Of a stretch of DNA of 64,000 bases, positions 13,288 to 24,430 are shown piece by piece (position 1 is the first letter of the stretch; every line of letters begins with the position of its first letter). The translations under genes and the position numbers were made by a program. The notes under the pieces were generated by a model. It saw nothing but the letters and a program-made list of their open reading frames with translations. It was not told the origin of the DNA and did not search any database. The DNA is from Metaphire vulgaris. Its lineage: Eukaryota > Annelida > Clitellata > Crassiclitellata > Megascolecidae. The DNA is taken from NCBI GenBank assembly GCA_018105865.1, contig CM030834.1, positions 19,854,219 to 19,918,218 on the forward strand. The letters run 5' to 3'.

Positions 13288-14392
13288 TATTATTATTATT
13301 ATTATTATTATTCAACGAATATGTTATTGTGGCGACTAATACAGAGACTGCGTGGACACATTACAAATATTTCATACATATTTCATTCCATTTATCATCT
13401 TATTCGTGCATTTGCCTTCGTCATAAACGGTGAACCGTGACCGGGAACATCGGACTGGCTTATATTGGATTTGACAGCGGGGAACTACGATTCAAATCAA
13501 TGATGCACTGCTTAAATGGCGCTATAGAAGCTCACTGATAATTATCATTTGCATTTTGTCGCTTAGTGGCGGTTCCACGTGGTGGGTCCGGGGGGCCGTG
13601 CCCTCCCCCTATTGAATGCCTGGTCCTCCCAGTGGTCCCCAGTTGGGACCCTATACTTACTACTACAGTTTTCCTATCAAGAAATGGTTGGCCCACCATG
13701 CTTAGAGGTTGTCACCCCAACGCCCCCTCCCCACCCCCTCCCACTTTCCAAATCCTGAAGCCGCCACTGTTGTCGCCATCAGCTTGAAACGATCTCTTCT
13801 CAAAATTCTCCGACTCGCTAACAGAAGGAATAATTTAGAGAGAAGAATAAAAGTTGATTTTCTGTTATTGTCTCTATTTCTCTCTCTATTTCTCTCTCTA
13901 TTTCTCTCTCTATTTCTCTCTCTATTTCTCTCTCTATTTCTCTCTCTATTTCTCTCTCTATTTCTCTCTCTATTTCTCTCTCTCTATTTCTCTATTTCTC
14001 TCTAGGGACGTAAGCTATCAGAACTTCTTTCGGACGACGAAAACAACCAACTGTCCAGAGATAATCATCATCATCACCACCACCACCACCATCAGCAGCA
14101 GCTACTACTGCAGCGCCAGCTGGCGACCGAAACGAGCGCTGCTCGCAGTATCGCCGTCGTCGTCGTCGTCTTCCTCGTCTCGTGGATTCCCCTCTACACG
14201 GCCAACGCCGTCCTGTACTTCTGTCCGACGTGCCGCATCCCCCACTGGCTGCTGAAGCTGACCATCGTCCTGTCGCACTTCAATTCCGTCTGGAACCCGC
14301 TGCTGTACGCCTGGGGCATGAACGATTTCCGGTCGAGTCTCAAGAGACAGTGGCCGATGTCGAGCGAAAGAAACCAGCTGATCAAGAAATGA
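6601..14392 (+). CDS. Adenosine-receptor-like GPCR, two exons, complete
   Basis: The coding sequence joins 6601-7200 and 14006-14392 (328 aa). The ATG at 6601 has a strong start context (AAGATGGCGG); an in-frame ATG at 6517 would add a Gln-rich leader. The donor CAG|GTTGTT and acceptor TCTCTAG|GG are both phase 0. Seven membrane segments carry class A landmarks: Asn31 (1.50), Asp59 (2.50), Cys84/Cys160 disulfide, DRF 108-110 in place of DRY, Trp136, Pro182, SWIP 259-262 and NPLLY 297-301. Adenosine-receptor features include TPTRARGF before TM4, Phe162 in extracellular loop 2, Asn267 (6.55), Ser290 (7.42) and His291 (7.43). His 6.52 is Tyr264. Loop 3 holds nine His residues. The length matches A1/A3-type receptors (320-330 aa). 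It should be a plasma-membrane purine receptor; ligand and G protein are not shown. Exons are GC-rich, the intron AT-rich. It is a tandem paralogue of the exon at 27-392. Confidence 0.87.
7244..7572 (-). mobile_element. CR1/L2-like LINE 3' end with (TAA)n tail
   Basis: On the minus strand the ORF ending near 7365 contains LWNALPHETAAVTS and FASKLKTHLF, the usual C-terminus of CR1/L2-type reverse transcriptase proteins. A short 3' UTR-like stretch and a pure (TAA)n run (plus-strand TTA, 7244-7304) follow. The element is 5'-truncated. Its tail starts only about 44 bp after the receptor splice donor. Confidence 0.75.
8706..8876. repeat. (CTGT)n followed by (AAT)n
   Basis: A tetranucleotide CTGT array (about 8706-8803) is joined to an AAT array (about 8813-8876). 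Confidence 0.95.
8883..9062. repeat. Degenerate ATTTCAGTTCT-type array
   Basis: Words such as ATTTCAGTTCTAA recur with drift. A similar stretch lies at 10095-10275. Both adjoin AAT microsatellites. Confidence 0.6.
9100..9265. mobile_element. hAT-type MITE, family A
   Basis: Termini CAGTGGCGGCTCCA and (inverted) CAATGGCGGCTCCAG enclose 166 bp. Flanks ATCTTTGT (9092-9099) and ATCTTTGC (9266-9273) form an 8-bp target duplication with one mismatch. It is a diverged relative of 13564-13769 and has no coding capacity. Confidence 0.85.
10293..10346. repeat. ATT-associated short repeat, copy
   Basis: TGATTTTAAGTGGCTTAGGA...GTGTGAAAACCACTG follows an AAT run. Related copies, each beside an ATT/AAT array or similar tract, lie at about 13117-13151, 26051-26105, 28502-28530, 45650-45680 and 48378-48420. 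Confidence 0.65.
11640..11706. repeat. (AT)n microsatellite
   Basis: About 33 uninterrupted TA units in the receptor intron. Confidence 0.97.
12077..12112. repeat. (GTAA)n microsatellite
   Basis: About eight tandem AGTA/GTAA units. Confidence 0.9.
12471..12541. repeat. (CT)n microsatellite
   Basis: A long CT run ending in CTATCTCTCTG. Confidence 0.97.
12628..12801. mobile_element. hAT-type MITE, family B
   Basis: The left end CAGTGTTTTATACAGGC and right end CTGGATAAAACACTG are inverted. Flanks ATTCCAAT (12620-12627) and ACTCCAAT (12802-12809) form an 8-bp duplication with one mismatch. A relic of the same family is at 4774-4948. Confidence 0.82.
13153..13312. repeat. Compound (ATT)n/(ATC)n array
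   Basis: ATT units, an ATC block (about 13250-13285) and ATT again. The short ATT-associated repeat (CTGTGTGAGAACCACTGTG) lies immediately upstream at 13117-13151. Confidence 0.95.
13564..13769. mobile_element. hAT-type MITE, family A, second copy
   Basis: Termini TAGTGGCGGTTCCA and (inverted) CAGTGGCGGCTTCAG enclose 206 bp. Flanks TTGTCGCT (13556-13563) and TTGTCGCC (13770-13777) form an 8-bp target duplication with one mismatch. Internal words such as TTGGGACCCTATACTTA are shared with 9100-9265. Confidence 0.85.
13871..14004 (+). repeat. 12-bp minisatellite abutting the receptor 3' splice site
   Basis: About ten copies of TATTTCTCTCTC run to the acceptor AG at 14004-14005. The pyrimidine-rich array therefore supplies the polypyrimidine tract of the receptor intron. 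Confidence 0.9.
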
Positions 14393-15339
14393 TCTACAGC
14401 CGTTGGGGATGATGACCAGGGGTGCATCCCCCACCGAGCTTGTTTTCTTTGCTTGTCGGACCTTTTTCGACAAGGTTAATAGGCTATAATGCTATATATG
14501 TTATTGGGCAAAACACTGCTAAAGACCTTTTTTGCTTGTCAAACTTTTTCAGCATTTCGCTGCATCCCCCCACCCCCACCAACTTCCTAGAAATTCACTG
14601 CATCCCTCACCAAGAATTCTTGGAGGCGCCACTGTTTACAGCAATCGGAATTCTAAGACAACGACGAATATCACATTCAGTGACGACGATTACGACGACG
14701 ATGATGACGTCGACGACTATTATGATGAATCGATGGCGATAATGAAACAAATTTAAAAGATTTTGGTGGTGTTTTCTGTAGGATATAAGGGAACGAAATT
14801 TGAAACCCGACCTATCTAGGATTAAAATTCAACGTGTCTGACTGATTTTCCCGTTTCTCCTCTGCCTAGAGAACTCCTTCGACCGTTGCAATATAATCGC
14901 AATAGAAGACGAAATGTAACAGAATGACACGTCACAAAAGAAACTTCTTAATGACTGTTTACCCGTTAGCATCTATCTGCATTTCCACTGAAATGCGCCT
15001 AAAATGTCCCCTCTGCCACCTCTGGTGAACGGACTGTTTACTGTAATTGCACTTATCACGTTGAATAACAGTTCCAGTTCACCGGGAAGTTTCAAAAGAT
15101 AGCGCAAATACACGGCAGCATTAGGTCCTAGATAATCATTATTAAATGGAACTTGTGTCGTGTCTTCTGCGTCGTGATGTGTTTGTTGGTGATTATGGTG
15201 ATGCTGCCGAACTACCTGAGGTGAAATCACGTCGTCTGCTCAGATTTCTGGGGAGGGGAGGAGGAGGAGGGAGGAGGAATGACTGCACTGAATACGACGA
15301 GACTACAAGTAACCGGCGTCAATATTGCAGTCAGAGCCG

Positions 15340-15445
<106 letters not shown>

Positions 15446-15891
15446 GGGCCTGATGCACTTCGATATCACCAGTTCTATTACAGAAGGCCCAATCGATGGT
15501 ATCAATCCATGGTATAGGTCATTCAAATATATCAGCAAGACAGAAAGAGGAAAAGGACAGAGATCATTCTCAGAGATCAGTCAGAATGACGAAACAGCAA
15601 GACAGACTATGGGGTTGTCTGGAGGTAAAAACTTCCTCAGTGGTATAGAGGAAAAGTTGTCTTAACTGACATTCTGACATCAACGGACCCGATTGTCGTA
15701 GCAAATCAGTTTAATTTACCTAAAATAATTTTACCGTTGTGTCAGGCGATGCTAAGTCGTTTATAAAGGTTGAGAACTGCTGGTATAGTTAAAGCTAACT
15801 GACATCTGACATCAACGCACCCGTCAATCATGAATTTACGAGTGTCAGGCGATGCTAAGTCGTTTAATCTAGAGGTTAAATTAATTGAGAG

Positions 15892-15892
<1 letters not shown>

Positions 15893-15951
<59 letters not shown>
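15893..15951. repeat. (GA)n microsatellite
   Basis: A GA run of about 28 units. Confidence 0.97.
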
Positions 15952-15955
<4 letters not shown>

Positions 15956-16055
15956 TGGTACGTGGATTGAGGACATCGAAGGTTATACACCCCTCTGCTC
16001 AGTTCTGTTCAGTTCGACTTCGTTTATCTTGACGCCGTACTTCGCGTATCGACGA

Positions 16056-16120
16056 TGACGTCACGAACGGCGACTCGACGGCGACGATGATGACGTCATA
16101 AGCGGTGAACGATGACGTCA
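16056..16120. promoter_or_regulatory. Cluster of three perfect CRE (TGACGTCA) sites
   Basis: The palindrome TGACGTCA occurs at 16056-16063, 16091-16098 and 16113-16120, each preceded by GA (GATGACGTCA). This is the consensus site for CREB/ATF-type bZIP factors. The local sequence is CpG-rich compared with its surroundings. No gene start is visible next to it, so the target is unknown. Confidence 0.6.
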
Positions 16121-16190
16121 TGTCGCAAATCAATCGACGACCGATGATGATGCGGAAATGGACTGTTCGATCGTTTGTCTTATCGACGGA

Positions 16191-16247
16191 CACACACACT
16201 CACCCACCCACCCACACACACACACACACACCCACATACACACAGAG
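16191..16247. repeat. (AC)n/(CCCA)n microsatellite
   Basis: CA-rich runs with CACCCACC interruptions. Confidence 0.9.
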
Positions 16248-16504
16248 TGCAGCTGCATGGAGTCAATTCACTCACGCCGAGTGAATTAATTGCACGTCGG
16301 CACTTTTCGTCGTAATGCTATCAGCTTTTTTTGTCATCCGATCCCTCGACGATAGCAAAACACACAATCGGAAAGCCACGAAGATGATTTGATGCCTCCG
16401 ATGACACTCTGACATTTATGACAAACAGAGTGATTACATGTCCACTCGTTGAGCCTTCGTTTCTATGACCTCACTGAACGAGCGGTAATCATGCCAAATT
16501 TGTA

Positions 16505-16760
16505 GTAAGTAAAGTCCTTCCCGAGCTCTCAAGGCTAACCTCGAGGCTCATGGGGCGGCGCTGATCTCCGTTTCCAAGGCCCTCAGCCAGGCGACTGGTG
16601 CCAGCTACATGATACTGGGCCAGCGTTCTCATTCAACGCGCCTGCTTAATCCGCGGATTATTCAGCTGCCATCGCCATCTGGCGAAAGAAGGCTGAGTCG
16701 ACCTTAGGGCTCCTGCGGGTCTCGAACCGCCGACATTCTGCTCCATCGTCCAACGTTGTT
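16505..16760 (-). repeat. SINE-like element (candidate)
   Basis: On the minus strand GGTTCGAGACCC (16717-16728) matches a pol III B box and lies near one end of a GC-rich stretch unlike its flanks. No convincing A box or tail was found. Confidence 0.35.
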
Positions 16761-17225
16761 ACCAAATTTGTACACTTCAAAACCCCCGTTTACCCTACAA
16801 ATCCCCGGCACTGGCGCCCGTCAATAACTGGTTTTTGTTGAGTAAAAATTAAATTCGCAACCTGTGCAACATTTTTGACTGCAATTATAGGTCTATTACA
16901 ATGCATTTATAACAGTTTCAAGTGTGCTAAGTAAAAAGTTCGTTAGGTCCAAACTAATTTGACAGCGTTTCCACGACACGACCAATCATTTTAAAATGCA
17001 TCTGGTTTTATTTACATTCACACACAACTAAATGCAGTCAGCTCTACAACTGTCCATTGATCTAAAGCAGCGGTCGCCTCCCGGACCACTAACCGAACAA
17101 TTTTAAATTTCGTGGAAGACCAGTAACGTGCCCTTTTAAATAAAATAGGCGTGTAAGACCAGTAACGTCCCCATTTTACTGCAAGAAATATATAGGCTTA
17201 ATAGACAGTGCTCATTCCGAAAATG

Positions 17226-17330
17226 AATGCTTGTGTTTGTTTTAAGAATTTACACTTTTGTCATTTTTGCATTTCTCTAGGGAGGGTCTGCCATTTTAAA
17301 GGGGGCTGAACCCCCAACCCCCAGCAATTC
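17226..17330 (-). repeat. Interspersed repeat, inverted copy of 30668-30775
   Basis: TTTAAGAATTTACACTTTTG, CATTTCTCTAGGGAGGGTCTG and CCATTTTAAA match the reverse complement of 30668-30775. It resembles a short mobile element; the ends are unresolved. Confidence 0.6.
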
Positions 17331-17892
17331 GAGCTTAATAGATACATTTCACCTGGACTTTTACGGTAATGATTTGGAGTTCCAACGATTGGTAGGCCTA
17401 TACCTAAAATCTTAGAACTGATGCTATTAAAGTGAACAGTTATGTTTTTCGGAAATGTGAATTAAGAGACATTCTGAACATCTCGGTTAACGACAATAGT
17501 CGCTAGAAGTGAGATTCTTCGTTAAGCGAACGCATTCGTTGGATACATCTGAGGCGTGCTTTTGGAAATTGGAAATGTCTTTCTCTTGCGAAGTTTGCAT
17601 AAGATGACCTCTGAGGGTAGACAGAGTTGTGTTTGTCTTCTTCTCATGATGCCTCTTTGTCTCTTTCTTTCTTTCTTTCTTTGGTGTCATCATCTTCCCC
17701 GAAGAAAGGCGCGAAATTTATAGTAGCAACTATTTACTGGTAACCGGATACGTACTTTTCTTTAATTTACGTGTAAAACTACTGAATGCAATCACAGTAT
17801 AAACGATAATCTCTAGTTCTGTCTATCAGCGAAACGTCAAGGTTGAAAGTCAAGGGAGAGACCTCACGCCATTATGAAACGCAACAGACCTA

Positions 17893-18036
17893 CGGGTTGT
17901 CCACTAATAACGTCAACAATTTAGGGGAGGGGGTTTTGACGTAATTATGGGGGGTAAGTGAAAGTTGACAGTTGTTGACAAGGGGAGGGGGGTCAAAAAT
18001 TTCCCAAAAATTGTTGACATGATTAATGGACAGTCC
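17893..18036. mobile_element. PIF/Harbinger-like MITE, internally deleted copy
   Basis: Termini TTGTCCACTAATAACGTCAA and (inverted) GGACTGTCCATTAATCATGT are shared with the longer copies at 18714 and 31740. The middle of the longer form is missing. Flanking CTA triplets are a possible 3-bp target duplication. Confidence 0.6.
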
Positions 18037-18713
18037 CTACTGTATACCAATTTTTTAACGAGTCAGCAGTGCATAGCCTATATTTGGGTGTCTGAAGGAC
18101 ATTAATAATGGCACCGGCTTTGTCTAGCCAGACTTTGTAATCGATAATAGTATCGTGTAGAATGTAGCTCAGTATCCGTGACGAGCGCTCCGTTAAATCG
18201 AGCATAACGAGTGAACAAGGAACTGTCAGCCTTTCGAATTAGAATCTCATAAGGCTATCAGCCTCAGCTAATCCGACGCCCGAGTAGGTTCATATTAGGG
18301 CATAAAATTAGGCTGATATGTAAATTATTTAATTCCGTGACCCTGAATTAAAGTACATGTAGAAAATACATCGCGTCTTCGTTACGGCGAAATTGGCTTC
18401 TGGCTCGTGATAATTATAGCATCGCATGCACTTCTTAACCGGAACCAGGAAATAATGTTGACTGATCTTTAGCCTCTCCACTACGAATGACCATCGACCG
18501 ATGCCAGATGTATTATCATAATGCGCCAAAGAATTTTACTGTTAATGGATTGGTTGGTTGGTTTGGTTGATTCTAGTTAAGAGTCGATACGACTTGAGCT
18601 GTCTAAGTCCAGCGCTCGAGTGCTCGTGAATTTAACTGACACTCTCGAAAGTAGGTACCGTAGTAGTAGTAGCCTGCCTACCGTAGGCAGTCTACGGTAT
18701 TCCTAGGCGCTTA

Positions 18714-19119
18714 GGGGCTGTCCATTAATTACGTCAACAATTTAGAAGAGGGGGTTTGAAAAAGTTTGACAGTTGTTGACAGGGGGGTCAAGAGAAGTTG
18801 GCATCAACAATTTCACCTTTTACAAATAATCAAAAATAGGAAATTTCATGAAATACTACTTATTACAATGGAAAAAATCATGGCAAAAAAGGTCATCACC
18901 ACCACATTTTGACATTATAAGAAAAAGAGGTTAAAAATGGTCATCACCGCCAAAAATAATAACCTTGTTATTGGGACCTGTCATTGATCTTGGGGTGGGG
19001 GTCAAAAGTTTTTGACGTAATTATATTATGGGGGTTAAGTGAAAGTTGACAGTTGTTGACAAGGGTGGAGGGGGTCAAAAATTGCCCAAAAATTGTTGAC
19101 ATAATTAATGGACAGCCCC
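18714..19119. mobile_element. PIF/Harbinger-like MITE, 406 bp
   Basis: Terminal inverted repeats begin GGGGCTGTCCATTAATTACG and extend about 30 bp with few mismatches. TTA flanks both ends (18711-18713 and 19120-19122), as in PIF/Harbinger insertions. It holds a copy of AAAAAAGGTCATCACC and has no ORF. The superfamily call rests on TTA and end shape only. Confidence 0.7.
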
Positions 19120-20144
19120 TTAATCTAAAGCAACTGAAATGAAAATACACCGACATAATCCAAAATATGTCCAATTACTGCTTGTCATTAAAAATGTATC
19201 TATAGCAGACTCTAAGCAGAGTGTCGAAAATCGACAAATTAACTCAAATTCGACGGCTCAAATTTTGAAATCTTCTAGTCTGCGTCGCTGCCTCCAACGC
19301 ATAGCGGCATAGGGCGAGGTCTGGCCATGGGTCTTGGCCAGGGAGTCTGGCCTATCGGATCATAATCACTTGATATAACGCAATGATTCTCACGCATTGC
19401 ATAATGGAATGTGACCTTTCAATCGGCCTCTCCCACTAGAAATTATAACTGATGTGCCAAGCAGTAATAATAGTCATCTGTGAAATTTACTGATAGAGCG
19501 TGGGCGATATATGGTAACAGTAACTAATCCCTATAACCGACTGGTATTTCTTTAAGCCCTTAGGCATAAGTGCTGGCGATAGAAAAAGATGGTCAGTATC
19601 TTGATAAAGAAATGAATTGCTTTTATGTGACCCTATAACCCTATATACGAATATAATACGATTGGTATGGAGTTGGCATGCTTAATCAATAATATAATTA
19701 TAAGGTACATTGTGAATTTAAGATTGGGCGAGACCTTCCTCTTGCTCGCCACAAGTAGAACGAAGTAACGTTCGAAATAGATTAACAAAATGTCAGATTT
19801 TCGGAAAAACCGCTGAATTTTCATGCTTTTCATTCGCTCTCGCAATTGTAAAATGCATTTCTGATGATATATTTTGAAAATTCCGCGTCCCTGTTTTTTT
19901 TTAAAACCAAGCATACCTCTCAAAGTTATTAGGTCTCCCTCGTTTTTGCATATGCAAGTGTCTACCTATTCAACTCTCGGAAATATTGCGTGAATGACTT
20001 CAGGTGACTACTGTAAGTTATAGACTTTTTCGCAGCCAATTCTCTCTTCTCTCGTCTAATGAAGTTGATCAAGCTCCAAGCTCTGAACCTGAGAGGTACG
20101 CGTTTTAAACCCTCGTATTACGTCATTGCAGTGTTATTTCTAAG

Positions 20145-20480
20145 ATTTTGAATTGGGGAGGGGTGTCGCGAAAATCTGGGGTGTCGGAATTTTTAAGTCT
20201 CAGCCCGAAAAAGACTGACGAGCAAAGAAAACGTCATCAAGTCCCAAAAGCAACCAAAAACCCTAAAAAAAGTCTCAGAAAACCTCTGACAAACAAAAAT
20301 AAGGTCATCCGACAATAAAAGCTTGGGAGGGTGTCCTTCTCCATGGGGGGAGGGGTGTTCTGAGCTAATTAGTATGCATTCTGTATACATACCATTGTCG
20401 CATTACCAAATTTTTGGGGGTGTCGACCTCAAATTGGGGTGTTGGGGAGGTGTTAGAGAAGGTGTAAAATATCCCTGTGT
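20145..20480. repeat. G-rich interspersed repeat, copy 2
   Basis: It shares GGGGGTGTCGACCTCAAATT and the TGACRARCAAARAAAACGTC-type motif with 28137-28390. The ends are not defined. Confidence 0.6.
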
Positions 20481-21934
20481 CATTGGCAAAGTTTCGTGCC
20501 CATCCCTTCCCTGAAATACAAAACTCTTCCCTATTTTCTATTTCAGATACCATGCACAAGGTAGTGTAGGTGTTTTTGGGAGTTTCAATAGCATTTGATA
20601 ATTCGGGCGGTTTTCCTCAAATTTACCCTCGCAGACCCGCTAATCCCCCCTCCCCAAAAGAAATTGCGCATATCACTGAGGCCAATCCCCGATTGTCATT
20701 TTCGAAATAATGAAGACACGTCTTCTTTCATCATACCATGGCGTAGGCGGCACGTCTGAACCTACGACTCTCTGATAAGGACAACGACAAAACGTACCTT
20801 GGTGTATTTATGATGACGATTATGATTACAATGGCGACAACTACGACGATAATGCAGAAGCAAGTTCATCGTAACCGTTAACCGAACGGCTTAACTAACA
20901 GCTACGGTGTTTACAGCCTATAATTAATCAGGCGACATGGTCGGTCCACTCGTACCACCAGGTTTTCGAACTGCATGGCAAAAAGTGTTAATGAGCACCT
21001 TTAAACGTTTTATGCTCTACCCCCTATCGGGCACATTTATGGTTTTATTTATACTGAAAGTGTGACGTCACGCTGGTCCTTGCCCCTCCCTCCGTCACAA
21101 ACTGTCATGCTTTCTTAGGCCCTTCCCCTTGAGCGTGACGTACTTTATGGACGCCCCCACCCCCAAATTGCGATCGACTTCTGTTGCTTCGCTTAGCGAA
21201 GAAATCTGGACGAAAACAAGTTCAAAGAGGCGTTGAAATCTCCCTTTTTTGAAAAAGCCATGACATAATTACGGCTGCTGTGAAGTATGAACCGACCTCT
21301 GCTAATGGCGGCTGTGAGATGCCGGCGTGAAACCACGCATTTAGGCTAGAATTCGGAACCACCGACTTTGCAATACTATAACAACGCCAATGATAACGTG
21401 ATCCGAAGCCGTGGGCGGTTTAGGCGTATTTTCTTGTTTGGACGCCCACGTTGTGAGATTGGCAACTGTGAATCCTTAACTACTGCCTTCGACTGACTGC
21501 AGTAACTGGATACCGCAGTGGGGTGATGAGTTCTGGGAACTGTACTTTTAGACCACGTGACACGTTCTAGACTACTGTGCTACGCAATCGTTGTTTTTAG
21601 CACGAAGGCGAGCATTTTGGGACTCCGTCAGTTCCTCCGAAAGGTAAGGTTCATATTGTCGACACACTACCATCCGTTCTTATCAGAATAATCGTCGTCG
21701 TCGTCGTCGTCGTCATCGTCGGTGTCGTTGTTATCATCATCGGTCCAGTACGTAGCCGATGCCGTGAAACACTGACGGCGCTAATCCTTTGGTTCTTACA
21801 CGGGCGTTTAGCCGCTGGTGCAAAACCTCCCCATATTCCGGCTCCATTTTGTTCGAGTAAATTGGTTTATTTATTGTTCTTGACCGGTCATTGGCAGGTA
21901 TGTGATCTTTAGGGACTTTGTTCTAGGTCTTGAG

Positions 21935-22215
21935 CAGGGGCTTCTATCCCTATTTAAGGTGGGCGCAGCTGCGCCCGGGAAAAAGTGGGGGGAGGGAATA
22001 TTTTGCTACTAATCTGAACTCAACCGAGACTGATATTTATTCAAAATAACACTGACCGTGACGTAATCCAATAGCTATGCCTAACACAAAGGATAAAAAG
22101 CTGAATATAATACTAAGTCTACAAGGGAGCAAATTAACAGGGGAATTTGTAATTGGGGAGGAATTTGTAATTTTGGGGGAATTGAGCCCGGCTGCAAGGG
22201 GGATAGAAGCCGCTG
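21935..22215. mobile_element. hAT-type MITE with perfect 8-bp target duplication
   Basis: The left end CAGGGGCTTCTATCCC matches the inverted right end CAGCGGCTTCTATCCC. GTCTTGAG flanks both sides exactly (21927-21934 and 22216-22223). It is 281 bp and non-coding, which suggests a fairly recent insertion. Confidence 0.92.
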
Positions 22216-22288
22216 GTCTTGAGTCGTCTCAAGACTCAATGTTGATAGTCTTCGCCTTGGTCTTGAGACTCAGAAGTCTGTAATCAAC

Positions 22289-22479
22289 CAGAGGCGTAGC
22301 CATGAATTTGATTTGGGAGGGTATAAATATTTTTTTTGGGGGGGGGGGGGGTATAAACCTTAACTATAAACCATATAAACTACATATAACCACATATAAA
22401 TCACATAAAACATTTTTAAGGTAGACTGATTTTGGGGGTATATATACCGATATACCCCCTCCCCGTCGCTACGCCCCTG
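22289..22479. mobile_element. hAT-type MITE, family C
   Basis: Ends CAGAGGCGTAGCCA and (inverted) CAGGGGCGTAGCGA bound 191 bp. Flanks TAATCAAC and TAATCAAT (22281-22288, 22480-22487) form an 8-bp duplication with one mismatch. A second copy is at 49690-49868. A poly-G run sits at about 22337-22351. Confidence 0.88.
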
Positions 22480-23599
22480 TAATCAATCTAATTTCTATAG
22501 TGTTCGCGTAAGCTCAATTCCTGCAAATTAGCGTTTTCTCCAGCGCTGTTTCTCGTCACCAGTCCCTTTCTGTCCTGTAAAGCAGGGTTTTCCAAACATT
22601 TTGGAACCGCGGCCCTCTTAAGCGGTCTTGTAACGTGCCGCGACCCTAATCAATAATCATAGCACGTACTGTAATATTTTTAATGCATCAGGCCATCTGG
22701 CGAACGTTAGTTGAAAAGAATCTTCTAGGTTTTGAATAATTGACAAACAAAGGCTCTGATTCAATTCGAATGAAAATTTGGCAAATATATTTGGCAAAAT
22801 TATTTATATTTTTGCCAAATAAGACCAAATGAGAGAAGTAGATATTGAAATTTATTGAACATTATATTTTTTAAATTTTTACCAGTAACATACCTTTGTT
22901 ACGCGTCTTAAAAATCCTATGAATATGGCAAAATCGCTTAACCGTAAGGTGTCAACCCCATAAGATGTAATAGATTCCCTATTCCTATTGTTAGCGGAGT
23001 TTCAGAGCAAAATGGTCGGAATACGCTTTCCTTGCGTTATTGCGAAATAAGATCAATCTAAAAAAAAGTGATCGTCTATAAGCCTGGGGTTCCTACACTT
23101 TTTGCGAGCACTTCAGCGGCCTTGTAACAAGCCGCGACCCTGCAAATTTATTGTCAACTAAAAACTTGGGTAAAACACCTAATCGTTTTAATATAAGCCG
23201 AGTATGGAGGATTGCAGGCACATAAATTTCTTAAAATCTAAGCCTACAGTACTTGCAACTTTCAAGGCTTGTGACATTGTGATATAGGCCTATTGTTTAG
23301 AAAATGACACTTTCGAATCTAGTTTCGCGCTTCCCCGCGACCCACTAGACTAAGCCCTGCGATCCACCTTTTGGTCGCGACCCACAGTTTGGGAAACACT
23401 GAATATTTGGTATAGTGACGTTGTGGCGTCAGTGACTGATGTAATCTAGTAAAGTAAAGTAAGTTGTACAGCAAAACGTTTTTAAAAGCGGCGCAGCTGC
23501 GCAAATCGTTGTAATCATCGCTCGTAACTTTTTGCTGCAGTTTACAGTTACTTGCGATACTAGTAAATATGCCAGTAATCGATTACTTGCGATAAAAAA

Positions 23600-23815
23600 T
23601 GACGATTATTATTATTATTATTATTCGACGATTTGTAATCGTCAACAGTCAACTGGATATGGTGAACAAATGCGTTTTCAGCTCTTTAAAACGTTTCAGA
23701 CGATACCCGCCAGCGCATAGGGAGCGCGTTCCATCGTTTACCGCGAGTCATAACGCTCGCCAAACTTCGGAGTCCTGGCCGGAGGAGGAACGTACAGCCG
23801 GTGGCTGACGATACT
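23600..23815 (-). mobile_element. CR1/L2-like LINE 3' remnant
   Basis: The minus strand encodes a decayed RWNALP...SETF...NAFV, corresponding to the LINE C-terminus seen at 7244-7572. A TTA run (23606-23626) sits at the 3' end. It contains in-frame stops. Confidence 0.6.
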
Positions 23816-24020
23816 CGTATTATAAGGATATCTTACACAGCATAATTGTTACATTCGAGCATTTTCTAAATTCTAATACCGCGCATCGCTAACCATATAG
23901 CTTCGCTGTCTATCGCCGCCAACGTATAATAGCACAGCGAAACTTGACACATTACGTGGACCATTTCGACTTCCACTCTGTGCCGGCGGACATGAGACTC
24001 CCTGAGAAATGAAATATCTG

Positions 24021-24098
24021 ACCGCCCGGTTATCGAATCCGGGCCGATGGAACATTTTCGAGTTTTACAGCTGGCGCTCTATCGACAGAGCCACCCAG
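24021..24098 (-). other. tRNA-derived sequence (SINE head or tRNA pseudogene)
   Basis: On the minus strand TGGCTCTGTCGATAGAGCG (24093-24075) looks like a D-arm/A box. GGATTCGATAACC (24040-24028) looks like a T-arm/B box inside a GCCCGG/CCGGGC stem. The loop lengths do not fit a functional tRNA, so a tRNA-derived SINE head is the best guess. Confidence 0.45.
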
Positions 24099-24430
24099 GT
24101 AGATGAATGTTGTAACAGGTACGTTAAAACGCACGCTACGGAGCAGGTAAATATTAAAATGGCGACCCGTGAGCCAGAAACGACCCGCCAAGGGGTATGA
24201 AATGGCCCGCAAAAATTATTAAATTATAAATAAATTGCTTTCTAAAATACTTACAAAAAATATCTAAGGGCCTTGTTTTCAACTGCCCCCCCAACCTGCC
24301 CCAGACCACCTATACCAGATTCGCGCAAATTCGGTGAGAAAGTTTTCTGTGGAGAGGGGGGTGAGGGGTGGGTAAGGAATCTGACACGCTAGCCCCTTTT
24401 GCCCCCCTCCAACCAAAAATTCCTGGCGAC

